Origin: Myxococcaceae bacterium
GTDB taxonomy: Bacteria; Myxococcota; Myxococcia; Myxococcales; Myxococcaceae
NCBI GenBank assembly: GCA_016793095.1
Contig: JAEUJQ010000059.1
Coordinates: 1-64,000, forward strand
Direction: 5' to 3'
DNA: 64,000 bases
This document shows positions 1 to 11,700 of this stretch, piece after piece. The notes beneath the pieces are model-generated. The model had not been told where the DNA came from, made no database searches, and worked only from the letters and a program-made list of their open reading frames with translations. Numbering within the stretch: position 1 is the first letter of the stretch; each line of letters begins with the position of its first letter. Position numbers and translations under genes: made by a program.

Positions 1-35
1 TGCTCAGCGGCTTGTGGGACGACTTCTCGGCTCAC
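1..35 (-). CDS. Possible N-terminal fragment of a gene running off the left edge (spoVR candidate by position)
   Basis: A GTG at 35-33 on the minus strand opens a frame that stays open to the window edge and would read MSREVVPQAAE. A GGGAG sequence about 10 bases upstream could be its ribosome binding site. It follows the DUF4435-like gene by about 30 bases on the same strand. In many bacteria prkA and yeaH are followed by spoVR, so a displaced spoVR is the natural guess. Twelve codons cannot support a family call, and the frame may be chance. Confidence 0.2.
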   Translation of the reverse strand, partial: MSREVVPQAAE

Positions 36-68
36 GTCGCGCGTGCTCCCTCTCTCAAGCTCCGAGCA

Positions 69-776
69 TCACCCATGCCCGCGCGCCCATACGAGGCTGC
101 GCCGCGAAAGGAGGCCGCGTGAAATGGGATCTGCACCCAACTCATTCTCCCGCTTCGAATGGCCAGAGTTCTGCAGAATCGCTTTCAGGTATTTGACGTC
201 GTCGAACCTAAGCGCGCCCGTTTCCTTTGCCAGGTACTTCCGAAGGGGAATCCACTTGAGGGGAAGTCCTAGCTCCCGCTCAGCAAGTCTTAGGGCGAAG
301 AGCCAACGGATGGTGACGTAGATCGAGTCGAAGAGTCGGCTTTCAGACTCTACCTTGATTTTGCATCCCGTTGTTAAGATGCGACTAAGGGACGGCTCGG
401 AGAGGAAGTGGCTTTCGATAGTGCAGACCGAAATCGAGTGAAGGACAGGGCCGTCGTGAAGAGAACCAAAAAAGAGGTCAGTATCCCTGTCGACTAAGCA
501 CTTTGCCTTAGGTGTCTTGCTCAGTTTGCCAAGTAGATTCCCGAGAACGATAACGCGCTGCTTTTGCCCCTCAGTCAGATTCAGCGCGACTAGTCGCTCG
601 TTCGGAATCTCGACGCTGTCGATCGAGTAGATCCGTACGTCCTTACTTCCTTGCCCGATCGCAGCTCGCTCGAACAGCTCTTGATCGAACGAACCCTCCA
701 CGAAGAAATCGCGAAGACTGGGCTCAAGTTCATACCTGGCCCGGATTTCGTCTATGGTCCAGCGAGGCAGCACCAA
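69..776 (-). CDS. DUF4435/TOPRIM-like protein, AriB-like partner of a PARIS-type defence pair
   Basis: This 235-residue protein has the TOPRIM-like layout of DUF4435: FFVEG with Glu27 and Asp31 near the N-terminus, then LVDRDTD with Asp96, Asp98 and Asp100 after a hydrophobic strand, then an acidic CTIESHFL segment (Glu121). In PARIS systems the DUF4435 subunit AriB is the nuclease effector, held and released by the ATPase AriA; that role is inferred here. It starts at TTG 776 or the adjacent GTG 773, right after the ATPase stop codon (777-779), so the two are translationally coupled. It is shorter than typical AriB proteins (about 300 residues, from memory). Base composition is visibly poorer in GC than in the genes further right, which suggests transfer. 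Confidence 0.75.
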   Translation of the reverse strand: MVLPRWTIDEIRARYELEPSLRDFFVEGSFDQELFERAAIGQGSKDVRIYSIDSVEIPNERLVALNLTEGQKQRVIVLGNLLGKLSKTPKAKCLVDRDTDLFFGSLHDGPVLHSISVCTIESHFLSEPSLSRILTTGCKIKVESESRLFDSIYVTIRWLFALRLAERELGLPLKWIPLRKYLAKETGALRFDDVKYLKAILQNSGHSKRENELGADPISRGLLSRRSLVWARGHG

Positions 777-2162
777 CTACTCTCCTGAGCCAAGGCGAAC
801 AACAAGTCTCTGGTGCTGAGCCAACAGCTCCATAGAGTGCGAAGCGAAGACGAACTGGATGCTTGCGTCAGCCGTTATGTCTAGCAGTGCCTGCACCAAG
901 CGTCTCTGCCACTTCACATTGAGCGAGAGTTCGGGTTCGTCGATCATGAACACGGAGGGCAGGTCTCTGGCTGATAAGACATAACAGAATAGCAGTAGTA
1001 GTTGCTGTTCTCCAGACGAGAGCTGATTTGGGCCAAGCTTTTTGCCAAGTCTATTCGTGACTAGGAATCCGTCACCAAGCTTGAAGGACACCGCCTTGTC
1101 CGACAGCATTGAGTTAATGGTCGTTACGAAGCGCTCGACAAGTTCGTAGATAGGCTGAATCGCCTTCAGGCGTTCCTCAAGGCTGCTGGCGTAGGGCTGC
1201 AATAGGCGTGCAGCTATCGCTGCTGAGTGGCTTCCCTCGCGCACTGCGTGCAGGAACTTCTGGGTCGGATGGTGCGCGCCTAAGTCGTACTTTGCGTGCT
1301 GTTTGGTTCGCTCATCAATTTGCTGGAGAAGTCTCCTGAGCCGCTCCATCTCTTGGGGTGCGGGTGCCTCTGTGCTGGAACTGCCGATCTTCTGGAGTAC
1401 GTCCTCGTAAACCGAGCGCACATTGATTGAGCCACGATTGGCTGCCATGACGCTCCGTCGACTAATCCAGCGCGCCGTTGTTGCGAGTGCCTGAGTTAGC
1501 GCGATCTCTCTTGAGCGCGCGACAATCTCCGGCCCCCGCTTGGGTTCTGAGTGTACGAGGCTTCTTCGAAGCTCGACCTCTTCGGCTGCATCTGAGATCG
1601 TGTCGCTCTCCAATCGCCTGTCGGCATTGAGTATGAATAGGGTAGGGGCAACGCTTGTCAGCAGCTCTAGAAAGGCCTTCTCTCCGTACCGTACCCCAGG
1701 CTTTTCTCTCTTGCGCCGTCTCGCGAGGTTGTCCATCAGTACTAGACGTCCGTCTTCCATGTAGGTTACGTAATCGCTGATCAGGCGTTCGTTCTTGAGA
1801 TGCTCCCATTCCGCAACAAGTTCTCCGTTGTCAATAATCTGAAGGGTCAAGATCTCCTGGGCCGATGTTCCGTCGACAGGCGATTTCTTTCTAGTCTTCT
1901 TTGCCAGAACTTGAGTCTTTGAGTCGAGACTGACAGATAGTTCCTGAAACTCCGTGTTTTCCAGCGCAGTCCGGTGACCCCTGTCCGGCGCCGCGGATAA
2001 GAGGTGAAACACCAGACGAAGTAGAGTGCTTTTCCCCAACCCGTTCTCGCCATACAGAATCGCGGCGTTTGAGAGCAGGCCGTTTGTTGGGATCTCATAG
2101 TCATAAAGACCAAAGAGTCCCCTGATCGAAATGTGGGTGATTAACTTCCTCTGCGTGCCCAT
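777..2162 (-). CDS. ABC-type AAA ATPase, AriA-like partner of a PARIS-type defence pair
   Basis: This 461-residue protein is a SMC/ABC-like ATPase of the AAA_15/AAA_21 group. Walker A is GENGLGKST at residues 38-46, the ABC signature LSSGEQ at 381-386, Walker B VFMIDEPE at 404-411 with a following D-loop, and the switch histidine is His442 in ASHSME. The middle third (about 90-370) is helical and poorly conserved, as expected for such defence ATPases. It begins with ATG 2 bases after the yeaH stop codon and is followed immediately by the DUF4435-like gene. In PARIS, AriA senses a phage trigger and releases AriB; function here rests on domain pairing only. Other ATPase-nuclease systems (OLD, Septu-like) are less likely because the partner is DUF4435. 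Confidence 0.8.
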   Translation of the reverse strand: MGTQRKLITHISIRGLFGLYDYEIPTNGLLSNAAILYGENGLGKSTLLRLVFHLLSAAPDRGHRTALENTEFQELSVSLDSKTQVLAKKTRKKSPVDGTSAQEILTLQIIDNGELVAEWEHLKNERLISDYVTYMEDGRLVLMDNLARRRKREKPGVRYGEKAFLELLTSVAPTLFILNADRRLESDTISDAAEEVELRRSLVHSEPKRGPEIVARSREIALTQALATTARWISRRSVMAANRGSINVRSVYEDVLQKIGSSSTEAPAPQEMERLRRLLQQIDERTKQHAKYDLGAHHPTQKFLHAVREGSHSAAIAARLLQPYASSLEERLKAIQPIYELVERFVTTINSMLSDKAVSFKLGDGFLVTNRLGKKLGPNQLSSGEQQLLLLFCYVLSARDLPSVFMIDEPELSLNVKWQRRLVQALLDITADASIQFVFASHSMELLAQHQRLVVRLGSGE

Positions 2163-2164
2163 TG

Positions 2165-3274
2165 CTAGCGCCCCTTCCCGAGGAAGTCCTTGATCGATCC
2201 GTAGATCGCGTCCTTGTCGGCGACCTCGCTCAGCGCCACCCGCTCGTGATCCCCCAGGTGCTCGCGAAGGTCCTTGATGAACTGCCCCGAGCCGTACGGT
2301 GACTCGACCTGCCCGTACGCGAACTGGTTCACGTCAGGCAGGATGTCTGTCTTGAGCAATTCGATACACGACCGCGTGTCATCGGCCGACCAGTTGTCGC
2401 CGTCCGAGAAGTGGAACGGGTAGATGTTCCACGACGCCGCCGGGTAGTCGGCCTTGATGATGTCGCGGCACAGCTTGTAGGCGCTCGAGATCATCGTCCC
2501 GCCGGACTCGCGCGTGTGGAAGAACGTGTCGCGATCGACCTCGCGCGCCACCGCGTCGTGAATGATGAAGCGTGTCTCGAGCCCCTTGTATTGATTACGC
2601 AGCCACGTATCGAGCCAGAAGGACTCGATGCGAACGATCTCCTTCTGCTCGTCGCCCATCGAGCCCGACACGTCCATCATGTAGATGATCACCGCGTTCG
2701 TCTGCGGCAGGTTCTCCAGCCGGTAGGTGCGGTAGCGCACGTCCTGGCGGCGGGGAATGATGACTGGATTCCCCGGATCGTACGTACCCATCGAGATCTG
2801 CCGCTTGAGCGCCTCCTTGAAAGTGCGCTTGAAGTGCCGCAGCGACTGCGGGCCGACCGTGTTGATGCCCGTGTACTTGATGCGCGTGGTGACGATCTTG
2901 TCGTTGCCCTTGTTCTCGATGTTGGGCAGCTGCAATTCCTCACTCAGGATCTGCGCCAGCTCGTCGAGGCTGACGTCCACCTCGAGCACGTGCTGGCCTT
3001 CTCCCTCGCCGGCCTTCCCGGAGCCGTCCCCCGGCTGGGGTTGCCCCTGGCCGATCTGATCGCCTGGCTCGCCTTCGCCCTGACCCACGCCGCCCTGCCG
3101 CGAGCCGTGCTTGAAGCGGGGCACGTCGATGAACGGCACGGGGATGGAGATGAAGTCCTTCCCCTTCTTGCCGATCATCTCGCCCTGCTGCACGTACTTG
3201 CGCAGGTTCTGTTTGATCTTCCCGCGGACGATCGCCTTGAAGCGCGTGTGGTCCTGGTCGATGCGCAAGCCCAC
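2165..3274 (-). CDS. yeaH: DUF444 family VWA-like protein (YeaH/YhbH)
   Basis: This 369-residue protein is a full-length member of the DUF444 family that accompanies the PrkA kinase in stress and sporulation-type operons. A Gly/Gln-rich linker lies around residues 65-90. The C-terminal half is a von Willebrand A-like fold with an intact MIDAS motif DVSGSMG near residue 200 and a Thr in [10 protein letters not shown]. The start at 3274 ([12 protein letters not shown]) matches the family. It lies 3 bases downstream of prkA, so the two form an operon. Its exact biochemical role is unknown in the family. The unusual point is that the next gene in the operon is a defence-type ATPase rather than spoVR. 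Confidence 0.9.
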   Translation of the reverse strand: MGLRIDQDHTRFKAIVRGKIKQNLRKYVQQGEMIGKKGKDFISIPVPFIDVPRFKHGSRQGGVGQGEGEPGDQIGQGQPQPGDGSGKAGEGEGQHVLEVDVSLDELAQILSEELQLPNIENKGNDKIVTTRIKYTGINTVGPQSLRHFKRTFKEALKRQISMGTYDPGNPVIIPRRQDVRYRTYRLENLPQTNAVIIYMMDVSGSMGDEQKEIVRIESFWLDTWLRNQYKGLETRFIIHDAVAREVDRDTFFHTRESGGTMISSAYKLCRDIIKADYPAASWNIYPFHFSDGDNWSADDTRSCIELLKTDILPDVNQFAYGQVESPYGSGQFIKDLREHLGDHERVALSEVADKDAIYGSIKDFLGKGR

Positions 3275-3277
3275 GAA

Positions 3278-5335
<2,058 letters not shown>

Positions 5336-5517
5336 GGAGTCCTTCAGTCCTCGGCAAGGTGAGGCGTGGTGGCCAGGCGGCTGCCCCGCCGCGGGTTCGG
5401 ACCGCGGAGGCGTTCAGGGCAGCGACGTCGGAAGGAGTATGGCACAGGGCGTCGATCGCGCATCCCCTCGGGTCGCCGACCACCGCCCACATGGTGGGAC
5501 TCGCTTGACAGCGCCGG

Positions 5518-7167
5518 TCAACGCTCGTCGACCCACACGCGACGCAGGTCGTACCAGACGAGCGACGGCTCGAGCCCGTGCACGCGCCGCTTCGCGAGAT
5601 CGAGCGAGCGCCGCGACGTCATGAACAGGTACGGCTGATCGGCGTAGAGCCGCCGGTGCAGCGCGCGCTCGAGCTCGCGCCGCTTCGGCTCGTCCCACTC
5701 CCCGCGGATCGCCTCCATCAGCCAGTCGGCCTCGGCGCTCTCGTAGCCCACGAAGTTGCTGCCGCCGTCGCGCGCCGACGAGTGGAACGTGCCGAACTGA
5801 TCGCTCTCGAGGTCCGACTCCGTCCACACCCGTGACACCACGTCGAAGTCGCGCGCGTGCACGCGGGCGTTGAGCGTCGCGACGTCCACCGGCTCGATCG
5901 TCACCTCGACGCCCGCCGCCTTCGCCTGCTCCTGGTAGAGCGGCACCACCTTGCCCAGCCTCACCGAGGTGGTGGGCAGCAGGAAGGTGAAGGCGAGCCG
6001 CGTGGCGCCACGCTCGCGTACGCCGTCCCCGTCGGCGTCCACGAACCCCGCGTCGGCGAAGAGCGCCTGCGCCGCGGGAATGGAGAAGGGCAGGGCGGTG
6101 ACGTCGGGCGCGCACTGCGGGCCCAGCGCCCAGAAGGGGCACGTCGTCGGGGTCTCGAGGCCGAGATCGACGGTGCGCTCGACCACCTGGGCTGGGTACA
6201 GGTGCCCGAGCCCGCGCCGCACCTGCGCGTCCTGGAAGACGGGCCGCGCCTCGTTCCACGCGATGTACGAGTAGCTGTTGTCCACCGAGACGATGCGCCG
6301 GTAGCCCTGCTGCGCCCAGGCGTTCTTCGCGCCCGGCGCCTCGAGCGCCCGCCACAGCGCGGGCTGCACCGTCGTCATGACGTCGAACTCGCCGCGCTCC
6401 AGCAGCGCGGCCGCCACGGTGTGATCCTTCACGAAGCGGAAGACGATGTGGTCGAGCCACGCCTCGCCGACCCGCGCCAGCGTGACCCTGGCGCCCTTCT
6501 CCCAGCGCTCGACCTTGTACGGGCCGGTGCCGAGCGGCGCCTTCGCGAGCAGGCCCCAGTCGCCCTCGAGCTGTGCCTTCTGCAGCATGGGCAGCTTCGC
6601 CACCTGCCGCAGCGCGAAGGGCGAGGGGGCTCGCCACCGCAGCTCGACCGTGAAGTCGTCGAGCGCCTGGAACGAGCTCAGCGCGCCGAAGTCCTGCCGC
6701 ACCGCGCCCGTCGGCCGCCTGGAGTCCATCACGGCGTCGAAGGTGGCGATCACGTCCTTCGCGGAGAACGGAGCGCCGTCGTGAAAGCGCGCGTCCCGCC
6801 GCAACCAGAACGTCGTCGTGCGGTGATCGTCGGAGTCCTGCCAGCGCTCCGCGAGCTGCGGCACCAGCGCGAGCGTCTTCGGCTCGATCGCGATCAGCGA
6901 CTCGGTGACGAGGTTGCGGGTGATGCGCAGGGTCCAGGTGTCGCGTGAGGTCGCGCCCTCGAGCCCGTTCAACGTCACCGGCTCCGTCATCGCGCGAACC
7001 ACCAGCGCCCCACCGCGCTCCGGCGCGCCGGTCTCTCCCTCGACGACGCCCTCCAGCCACGCCCTCGTCGGGCCTGCGAGGCGTGCGTCGGTTGACGAAG
7101 CGCTCCTGCAGCGGCCACAGCCGACCGCGACCAGCAGCAGCAGGAGCAGCGCGAGCCTGCGAGTCAC
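5518..7167 (-). CDS. ABC transporter substrate-binding lipoprotein, family 5 (oligopeptide/dipeptide type)
   Basis: This 549-residue protein starts at GTG 7167 with two arginines, a Leu-rich stretch and the lipobox VAVGC (Cys near residue 17), so it should be a lipid-anchored exported protein. The body has the SBP_bac_5 pattern: a region like LVTESLIAIEPKTLALVPQLAERW, then FWLRRDARFHDGAPFSAKDV, then a FKVERW-type GTGPYKVE motif. It is expected to bind peptides or similar solutes for an Opp/Dpp permease, but no permease or ATPase genes are adjacent, so its transporter must be elsewhere. It follows the papain-like gene by 13 bases and probably shares its transcript. Confidence 0.9.
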   Translation of the reverse strand: MTRRLALLLLLLVAVGCGRCRSASSTDARLAGPTRAWLEGVVEGETGAPERGGALVVRAMTEPVTLNGLEGATSRDTWTLRITRNLVTESLIAIEPKTLALVPQLAERWQDSDDHRTTTFWLRRDARFHDGAPFSAKDVIATFDAVMDSRRPTGAVRQDFGALSSFQALDDFTVELRWRAPSPFALRQVAKLPMLQKAQLEGDWGLLAKAPLGTGPYKVERWEKGARVTLARVGEAWLDHIVFRFVKDHTVAAALLERGEFDVMTTVQPALWRALEAPGAKNAWAQQGYRRIVSVDNSYSYIAWNEARPVFQDAQVRRGLGHLYPAQVVERTVDLGLETPTTCPFWALGPQCAPDVTALPFSIPAAQALFADAGFVDADGDGVRERGATRLAFTFLLPTTSVRLGKVVPLYQEQAKAAGVEVTIEPVDVATLNARVHARDFDVVSRVWTESDLESDQFGTFHSSARDGGSNFVGYESAEADWLMEAIRGEWDEPKRRELERALHRRLYADQPYLFMTSRRSLDLAKRRVHGLEPSLVWYDLRRVWVDER

Positions 7168-7180
7168 GCCGGGAGCGAGC

Positions 7181-8686
7181 TCAGCCGACGCCGTTCACCT
7201 TCACGTCCATCGGCATGTGAATCGCGACCGCCACCTTCGGGAACGCCTCGGCGGACATGGAGCGCAGCACGCCGTACGGGTCGCGGAAGACGACCTTCTC
7301 CTTCGAGACCGACTCGAGCGTCACCGCGTGGTTGAACTTGCCCTGGTCGATGTCGACGACGATCGGGCGGTTGCGGTTGCCGCGCGCGTCCCAGCCCACC
7401 AGCTTCGCGAACGCGTTCGTCGACTCGCTCTCGGAGTAGAGGCGGTTGATCGAGTAGTTCACGCCGAAGAGCTTCTCGAGCAGCGCCTGCTGGTTCTCCC
7501 CGCGCAGGCCGAGCCGCTCCTCGCCCGTCTTCTCGTTGATGGAGACACCGAGCACCGGGTCGTAGTTCGAGAAGCGACCGTTCGCGTACTCCATCGCGAC
7601 GGACTGGAAGATCGTCTGGCTCACCGAGCGGCCGTCCCGCGCGCGCTCGTCGGCGTCACCGGGCCCGAGCCGCAGGTCGCCGCCAGCCTTCATCTTCACC
7701 GTCCCCTTCGGACCGGTGATCCCCGCCATGAGCCGCGCGTACTCGGCCGGCTCGTCCGCCACGAGCTCGAACTGCATCGACGCCACGGTGCAGGTGTTCG
7801 CGGTGCCCTGCTCCACACGGTTCGGGTTCATGACGTCCGCCAGCACGCTCGAGAGCACCTCGTCGGTCGAGGTGTGGCCGGTGAGCGAGGCGTTGAGCGG
7901 CTGCGACGCCAGGGTCGCCAGGTTCGACAGCAGCGTGCCGCCGGCGCTGTCCTTGTCGGCGAGGGCTTCGGGCACGTTCTCGAACAGCGCTCCCAGCGTC
8001 TTGAGGCCCTTCTCGTCGAGCCTCGACATCACCGTGGCGACGTGCGCCTTGTCCTGAGCGCTCATCGCGCCGAAGGCCTTCGAGCCGGTGAGGTTGGCGA
8101 CCACCGAGCCCGCGATCCCCGCTGGATCGGACGCGAGCGTGGACAGCAGCGAGGTCTTGACGTCTTTCGAGAGCGACTTCGTGTTCGAGAAGAACTCGAC
8201 GAGGTTGTGACCGGCTTGCGGGGCGGTCTGCGCCTTCTTCGTCAGCGAAGCGGCCTGGCGCGCGCTGACGGCGTCGCCCAGGACCGAGGCGAGCTTCTTC
8301 GCGTCCACCGGCTTCGGCGCCGTCGCGCCCTCGCGCAGGTACGAAGGCGTCTCGAGGCGGTCCCAGATGGCGTCCCGCAGCGCGAGGCGGTTGGGATCGG
8401 TGTCGCGCCCCACCACGCCCTCGTTCACCACGTCATAGACGCCCTTCTGCTTCAGCACGGCGCCTCCACCGAGGGAGTCGTCGTCCGTGCCAGTGCGCTT
8501 GATGGCGTCGAACCTCGTCTTCGGCTTGACGGGCTCGTAGGAGGTGGCGTCCGTGCGGATGTTGGCGAGCAACCGCGGATCGACGACCGCTGGCTCGACC
8601 GGCTGCGGCTGCGGCTCCCTGGGCGTCGTGGGCGTGGTGACGACGTTGAAACGAACGTTGCTACCGACACGGAAGGGCATGCCCAC
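7181..8686 (-). CDS. Predicted papain-fold (C39-like) cysteine protease-like protein
   Basis: This 501-residue protein has no recognisable close family, but its C-terminal 200 residues show a papain-fold layout: QGTANTC with candidate oxyanion Gln293 and nucleophile Cys299, then His453 in KFNHAV, then Asp469 in VFRDPYG. The N-terminal 60 residues are Thr/Pro/Gln-rich and look disordered, without a Sec signal peptide. The middle (about 80-290) is helical. Translation may start at GTG 8686 or ATG 8680. The gene is divergent from a kinase gene and upstream of a peptide-binding lipoprotein in the same direction. The proteolytic role is an inference; a transglutaminase or amidase of the same fold is possible. 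Confidence 0.7.
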   Translation of the reverse strand: MGMPFRVGSNVRFNVVTTPTTPREPQPQPVEPAVVDPRLLANIRTDATSYEPVKPKTRFDAIKRTGTDDDSLGGGAVLKQKGVYDVVNEGVVGRDTDPNRLALRDAIWDRLETPSYLREGATAPKPVDAKKLASVLGDAVSARQAASLTKKAQTAPQAGHNLVEFFSNTKSLSKDVKTSLLSTLASDPAGIAGSVVANLTGSKAFGAMSAQDKAHVATVMSRLDEKGLKTLGALFENVPEALADKDSAGGTLLSNLATLASQPLNASLTGHTSTDEVLSSVLADVMNPNRVEQGTANTCTVASMQFELVADEPAEYARLMAGITGPKGTVKMKAGGDLRLGPGDADERARDGRSVSQTIFQSVAMEYANGRFSNYDPVLGVSINEKTGEERLGLRGENQQALLEKLFGVNYSINRLYSESESTNAFAKLVGWDARGNRNRPIVVDIDQGKFNHAVTLESVSKEKVVFRDPYGVLRSMSAEAFPKVAVAIHMPMDVKVNGVG

Positions 8687-8714
8687 ATTGTCGCACGCTT
8701 CGAAGCGCTTGTTG

Positions 8715-8742
8715 CGTCGTGAAAACAGGCGGAATCACGACG
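8715..8742. promoter_or_regulatory. Perfect 8-base inverted repeat between divergent genes
   Basis: CGTCGTGA at 8715-8722 and TCACGACG at 8735-8742 form a perfect inverted repeat with a 12-base spacer. It lies between the divergent papain-like gene (start 8686) and the kinase gene (start 8765). It could be an operator for a dimeric regulator acting on either gene. The regulator is unknown. Confidence 0.4.
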
Positions 8743-8764
8743 GTTTCCGGTAGCCTCCGGCCTG

Positions 8765-11700
8765 GTGGAGACCTTCGGCGAGTACACCCTGCTCAAGCGC
8801 CTCGGAGCGGGCGGCATGGGCGAGGTGTTCCTCGCGAAGACGAAGGCCGGCGAGCTGGTGACGGTGAAGCGCATTCTGCCGCACCTCACCGAGAACCCGC
8901 GCTTCCTGCGGCTCTTCCTCGACGAGACGCGCATCGCCTCGCGGCTGGTCCACCCCAACATCGCGCGCATCCACGAGTTCGGCGAAGCGGACGGCACCTG
9001 GTTCGTCGCGATGGAGTTCGTCCCCGGGAAGGACTGGCGCGAGCTGCTCCGCCGGGCCCGCGACGTCGAGCATGAGATCCCCGCGCCGGTGGTGGCCCGC
9101 ATCGCCGTGCAGATCGCCGCCGCCCTCGAGCACGCCCACGCCGCGACCGACGCCCAGGGCCGAAGCCTGAAGATCGTCCACCGTGACGTCTCACCCCACA
9201 ACATCCTCGTGACGCCGGAGGGCGTCGTGAAGCTGATCGACTTCGGCGTCGCCAAGGCCGCCAACAAGTCGGTGCACACGGCCACCGGCATCCTGAAGGG
9301 CAAGTTCCCATACATGGCGCCGGAGCAGGCCAACGCGAAGCACGTGGACGCGCGCACCGACGTCTTCGCCCTCGGCATCGTGATGTGGGAGTCGCTGACC
9401 GCCAGCTACCTGTTCCGCGGGAAGACCGACGCCCTCACCGTCAAGGCCGTGCGCGCCGCCAACGTGCCGCTCGTCACCGAGCGCCGGCCCGACTGCCCGC
9501 CCGCGCTCGAGCGCATCGTGATGAAGGCACTGCGCAAGGACCCGAACGAGCGCTACCAGTCGGCGCGCGAGCTGCACGACTCGCTCGCGCAGGTCGCCGC
9601 CGGCCTCGAGCCCTTCGATTTCCAGCGCTGGTTCCGCGAGTACGACGACGTTCCGGGCCTCGACGACTCGGGCGTGTTCGAGCTCGAGGTCGAGGTGTCG
9701 GCGCCGAAGGCTCCCTCGCAGCAAGCCCGGCCTCGGTCTTCCGAGGCCTCGTCGGGGGCGTCGCACGACGCGAAGACGGTCATCGAGGACGAAGAGCCCG
9801 ACGAGAAGGCGCAGGTCTCGCAGAGCCCGCTCACGCGCGCGGATCGCGTGCGGCGCGCCGTCAGCAGCGAGCGCCTCGAAGAGACGAAGAAGCTGCTCGG
9901 AGAGCTCGCCCAGCGCCCCACCAACATCGGCCCTCAGGCGACGAGCTTCATCGGTCGCGCCGCCGAGCTGGCCGATCTGCACCAGCTCTTCCGGCAGGGG
10001 ACGCGGCTCGTGACGCTGCTCGGGCCGGGCGGCACGGGGAAGACCCGGCTGTCGCTCCAGTTCGGCACGCAGCTCGTCAGTCACTTCCAGTCCGCGGACG
10101 AGCGGGGCAGGGCGCGCGGCGGCGTCTGGTTCGTCGAGCTGGGTGAGGCCCGCGACGTCGATGGCATCTGCGCAGCCATGTCGCGCGCCCTCGACGTCCC
10201 CCTCGCTCCCGGCGACGCGGTGGCGCAGCTCGGTCACGTGTTGGCGTCGAAGCGCGAGACCCTGGTCGTGCTCGACAACTTCGAGCAGGTCGTCGAGCAC
10301 GGGAAGGAGACGGTCGAGAAGTGGATGCGGGCCGCTCCCGAGGCGCGCTTCGTCGTCTCGTCGCGTGAGCTGCTCCGCGTGGCGCACGAGACGGTCTACG
10401 AGGTCCCGCCGCTTCGCACGCCGAAGCCGGGTGACGCCATTCGCGCCGCCGAGGCCGTCGAGCTCTTCATCGAGCGCGCCCGCGCCGTGCGGCAGGGCTG
10501 GGACCCGACCCGCGCCGACGAAGAGGCCATCGCCGAGATCGTGCGCCAGCTCGACGGCATGCCCCTGGCGATCGAGCTCGCGGCCGCGCGCATGTCGCTC
10601 CTCAACCCGGGGCAGCTGGTCCAGCGGCTGCCTCGCCGCTTCGAGCTGCTGGTGGGCAAGAAGGGCGTCACCGATCGGCAGGCGACGTTGCGGGGCGCCA
10701 TCGACTGGTCGTGGACGATGCTCGGGCCCGCCGAGCAGTCAGCGCTGGCGCAGCTCGCGGTGTTCTCGGGTGGCTTCACGACCGACGCCGCCGAGGCGGT
10801 GGTGTCGATCGCGCACGTGGACCCGTCGGCCGTCACGCTCAACGTGCTGCTGACGCTGCGCGCGAAGTCGCTCGTCCGCGCGTACTTCCCCCTCGGCGAC
10901 GAGGCGCAGACGCGCTTCGGGCTCTACGAGAGCATTCGGGAGTACGCGCGCGAGAAGCTCGCCGCGATGGGGCCCGAGCGCAGCGCCGCCGGCCGCCACA
11001 CCCGCTTCTATCTGGACCTCGGCGCTCAGCTCGCAGACGGCGCCGAGTCGAGCGCGAACCAGCTCACCACGCTCGACCTCGAGCGCGAGAACCTGCTCGC
11101 CGTCTATCGCCGCGGCCTCGAGGAGCCGCCGCCGTCGTCCACCGCCCTGCACGCGGTGCTCGCGCTCGATCCGCTGCTCACGCTCCGGGGGCCCTTCAAG
11201 CCCCACCTGCCCATGCTCGACGAAGCGCTCGACCGCTGCGGCGGAGACGCGGCGCGGCGAGCCGAGGGGCTCGAGGCGCGCGCGAAGGCCAGGCTCGCGA
11301 GGGGCAAGCCCCACGACGCGCTGGCCGACTTCGAAGAGGCGTGGCGGTTGTCGCGTGACCTCGCCGACCTCGCGAAGGAGGGGCGCATCGAGTCGTTCCT
11401 CGGCGTCACCTGCCGGCTGCTCGGTCAGCGCGCCGAGAGCCGCCGGCACTTCTCCAGGGGCCTCGCGCTGCTCCGCAAGTCCGGTGACCGACGCATGGAG
11501 GGCCGGTGCCTGTCCACCCAGGGCTCGCTCCTGAACGAGCTGGGCCTCGAGAACGAGGCGCTCGCGTCGTACGAGAAGGCCATCGAGATCCACCGCGAGG
11601 TCGGCGACCGCCGCTACGAGGGCATCTCGCTCGCCAACATGGGCGTCACCCAGCAGGCGATGGGGCTGCTCAAGCAGGCCCGGGCCAACTACAGCCAGGC

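Noticed and set aside
5336-5517. TTGACA-like box upstream of prkA
   Set aside because: It is on the plus strand, facing away from prkA, and no -10 partner is found.
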